Shown: positions 5,497 through 6,466 of the stretch, piece by piece | Numbering within the stretch: the first letter of the stretch is position 1 | Layout of the letters: every line of letters starts with the position of its first letter | Assembly: GCA_013816325.1 (NCBI GenBank) | Contig: JACDEP010000127.1 | Span: forward strand, 1 to 6,466 | DNA length: 6,466 nt | Reading direction: 5' to 3' | From: Methylotenera sp. | GTDB lineage: Bacteria > Pseudomonadota > Gammaproteobacteria > Burkholderiales > Methylophilaceae | Notes under the pieces: model-generated | What the model was told of the DNA's origin: nothing | The model's database searches: none | Seen by the model: the letters and a program-made list of their open reading frames with translations, nothing else | Position numbers and translations under genes: made by a program

Positions 5497-6466
5497 ATGA
5501 CAATATTATCCGCTAACGATTCTAGAATAGCCCGAAAAGTTGCCACTGAAAATGATAGGCGTTGGCAACAGGTGCAGGAGCGCGACCATGCGGCAGACGG
5601 TAGATTTTACTATTCGGTAAGTACCACAGGCGTGTATTGCAAGCCTTCTTGCGCGGCACGCCTCGCGCGGCCTGAGCACGTGTTATTCCATGAAAATTGT
5701 GAAGATGCAGAACTTGCTGGTTTCAGGGCCTGCAAACGTTGCAAACCCGGCCAGCTCGATTTAGCAGAGACCCATGCCAAGGTGGTTGCCGATAGTTGCC
5801 GGTTGATCGAAGCTGCCGAAGAAAACATGACGCTTGGGTATCTTTCTGCTAAAGCCGGATTAAGTAGCTATTATTTTCACCGTATTTTTAAATCAGTCAC
5901 CGGCCTTACACCAAAAGACTATGCAATTTCGTACCGTGCTAAAAAAGTCCGCAATGAATTACATAAAAAAACTACGGTAACAGAGGCCATCTTTGAAGCT
6001 GGTTATAACTCAACTAGCCGTTTTTATGAAAAGTCCGGGCAGCTATTAGGCATGACGCCCACTAATTACAAATCCGGTGGGACTAATGCGGTTTTACACT
6101 TTGCCATAGGCGACTGCACTTTGGGGGCGATATTAGTGGCAAGCAGTGAACGTGGCGTCTGTGCGATATTCCTGGGTCATGATCCCGAAGTGCTCATCAA
6201 AGATTTACAGGACGCTTTTCCTAGGGCACATCTGATAGGTGCTGACCATCACTATGAGGCGCTGGTAGCCAAAGTAATAGGCTTTGTTGAGGCGCCACTG
6301 TCGAATCAGAAATTTATTAAACATTTGCCTTTAGATATCCGCGGCACAGTTTTTCAGCAGCGCGTATGGCAAGCGTTACAACAGATCCCTACAGGTAAAA
6401 CCGTAAGCTATTCAGAGTTAGCAGCCATGGCAGGCTTGCCAAAAGCAGTACGAGCCGTAGCAAGCG
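5497..6466 (+). CDS. ada: Ada: bifunctional methylphosphotriester / O6-methylguanine-DNA methyltransferase and activator (3' end outside window)
   Basis: Ada repairs methyl phosphotriesters and O6-methylguanine by irreversible transfer to its own cysteines, and after the first transfer becomes an activator of the adaptive response. The 323 visible residues show all parts in order. The N-terminal zinc domain has C48, C52, C79 and C82 (GVYCKPSC and ACKRCKP); C48 matches the methyl-accepting C38 of E. coli Ada. An AraC-type domain with two helix-turn-helix units spans about 92-193 (YFHRIFKSVTGLTPKDY and SRFYEKSGQLLGMTP). The methyltransferase domain runs from about 198, with LPLDIRGTVFQQRVWQALQQIP (277-298) and PKAVRAVAS at the edge. 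The window stops about 13 residues before the expected PCHR active site, so that cysteine cannot be checked. ATG 5497 is the first start after an in-frame stop at 5485; its ribosome site is weak. It is divergent from the glycosylase gene. Confidence 0.96.
   Translation, partial: MTILSANDSRIARKVATENDRRWQQVQERDHAADGRFYYSVSTTGVYCKPSCAARLARPEHVLFHENCEDAELAGFRACKRCKPGQLDLAETHAKVVADSCRLIEAAEENMTLGYLSAKAGLSSYYFHRIFKSVTGLTPKDYAISYRAKKVRNELHKKTTVTEAIFEAGYNSTSRFYEKSGQLLGMTPTNYKSGGTNAVLHFAIGDCTLGAILVASSERGVCAIFLGHDPEVLIKDLQDAFPRAHLIGADHHYEALVAKVIGFVEAPLSNQKFIKHLPLDIRGTVFQQRVWQALQQIPTGKTVSYSELAAMAGLPKAVRAVAS

Noticed and set aside
5610..5828. Minus-strand open frame of 72 codons.
   Set aside because: It is fully antisense to the conserved N-terminal domain of Ada.

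Overview
The window looks like a chromosomal segment of a proteobacterium with moderate GC. The gene families (cytosolic Csp-type copper store, CFA synthase, fused Ada, EntS-like MFS exporter) would fit a betaproteobacterial methylotroph such as the Methylophilaceae. That placement is an inference from family resemblance, not something the sequence proves. No rRNA, tRNA, transposase or CRISPR array is visible.

Layout. Positions 1-234 are an AT-rich non-coding leader with a candidate promoter and a terminator-like hairpin. They precede a small cysteine-rich copper-storage protein gene (235-576, +). A degenerate array of 12-14 nt repeats (575-665) fills the space to the convergent gene cluster. 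That cluster, read right to left on the minus strand, is an MFS transporter (2493-3719), a cyclopropane-fatty-acyl-phospholipid synthase (1190-2386, with its own candidate promoter) and a DUF1993 protein (650-1156). A 452-nt intergenic stretch (3720-4171) carries a good sigma70-type promoter, a long potential leader and a 15-nt palindrome. It leads to a secreted fasciclin-domain protein (4172-4654, +) closed by a clear intrinsic terminator. The right end holds a divergent pair: an AlkA/Mag-type 3-methyladenine DNA glycosylase (4758-5375, -) and the Ada methyltransferase/regulator (5497 to the window edge, +, truncated).

How the genes fit together. The right end is a compact adaptive response to DNA alkylation. 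Ada would sense methyl phosphotriesters and activate the shared 121-nt promoter region, where I find a match to the Ada box (AAT-N6-GCAA). This would raise both direct reversal (Ada) and base excision (the glycosylase). The left and middle parts concern metal storage (Csp), membrane lipid modification (Cfa), export (MFS) and a secreted FAS1 protein. They read as ordinary envelope and stress housekeeping genes.

I do not see a clearly new multi-gene system. The most interesting points are regulatory: a terminator-like hairpin that every csp transcript must cross, the repeat array squeezed between two stop codons, the Ada box with a possibly leaderless glycosylase mRNA, and a promoter placed about 190 nt upstream of the fasciclin gene.
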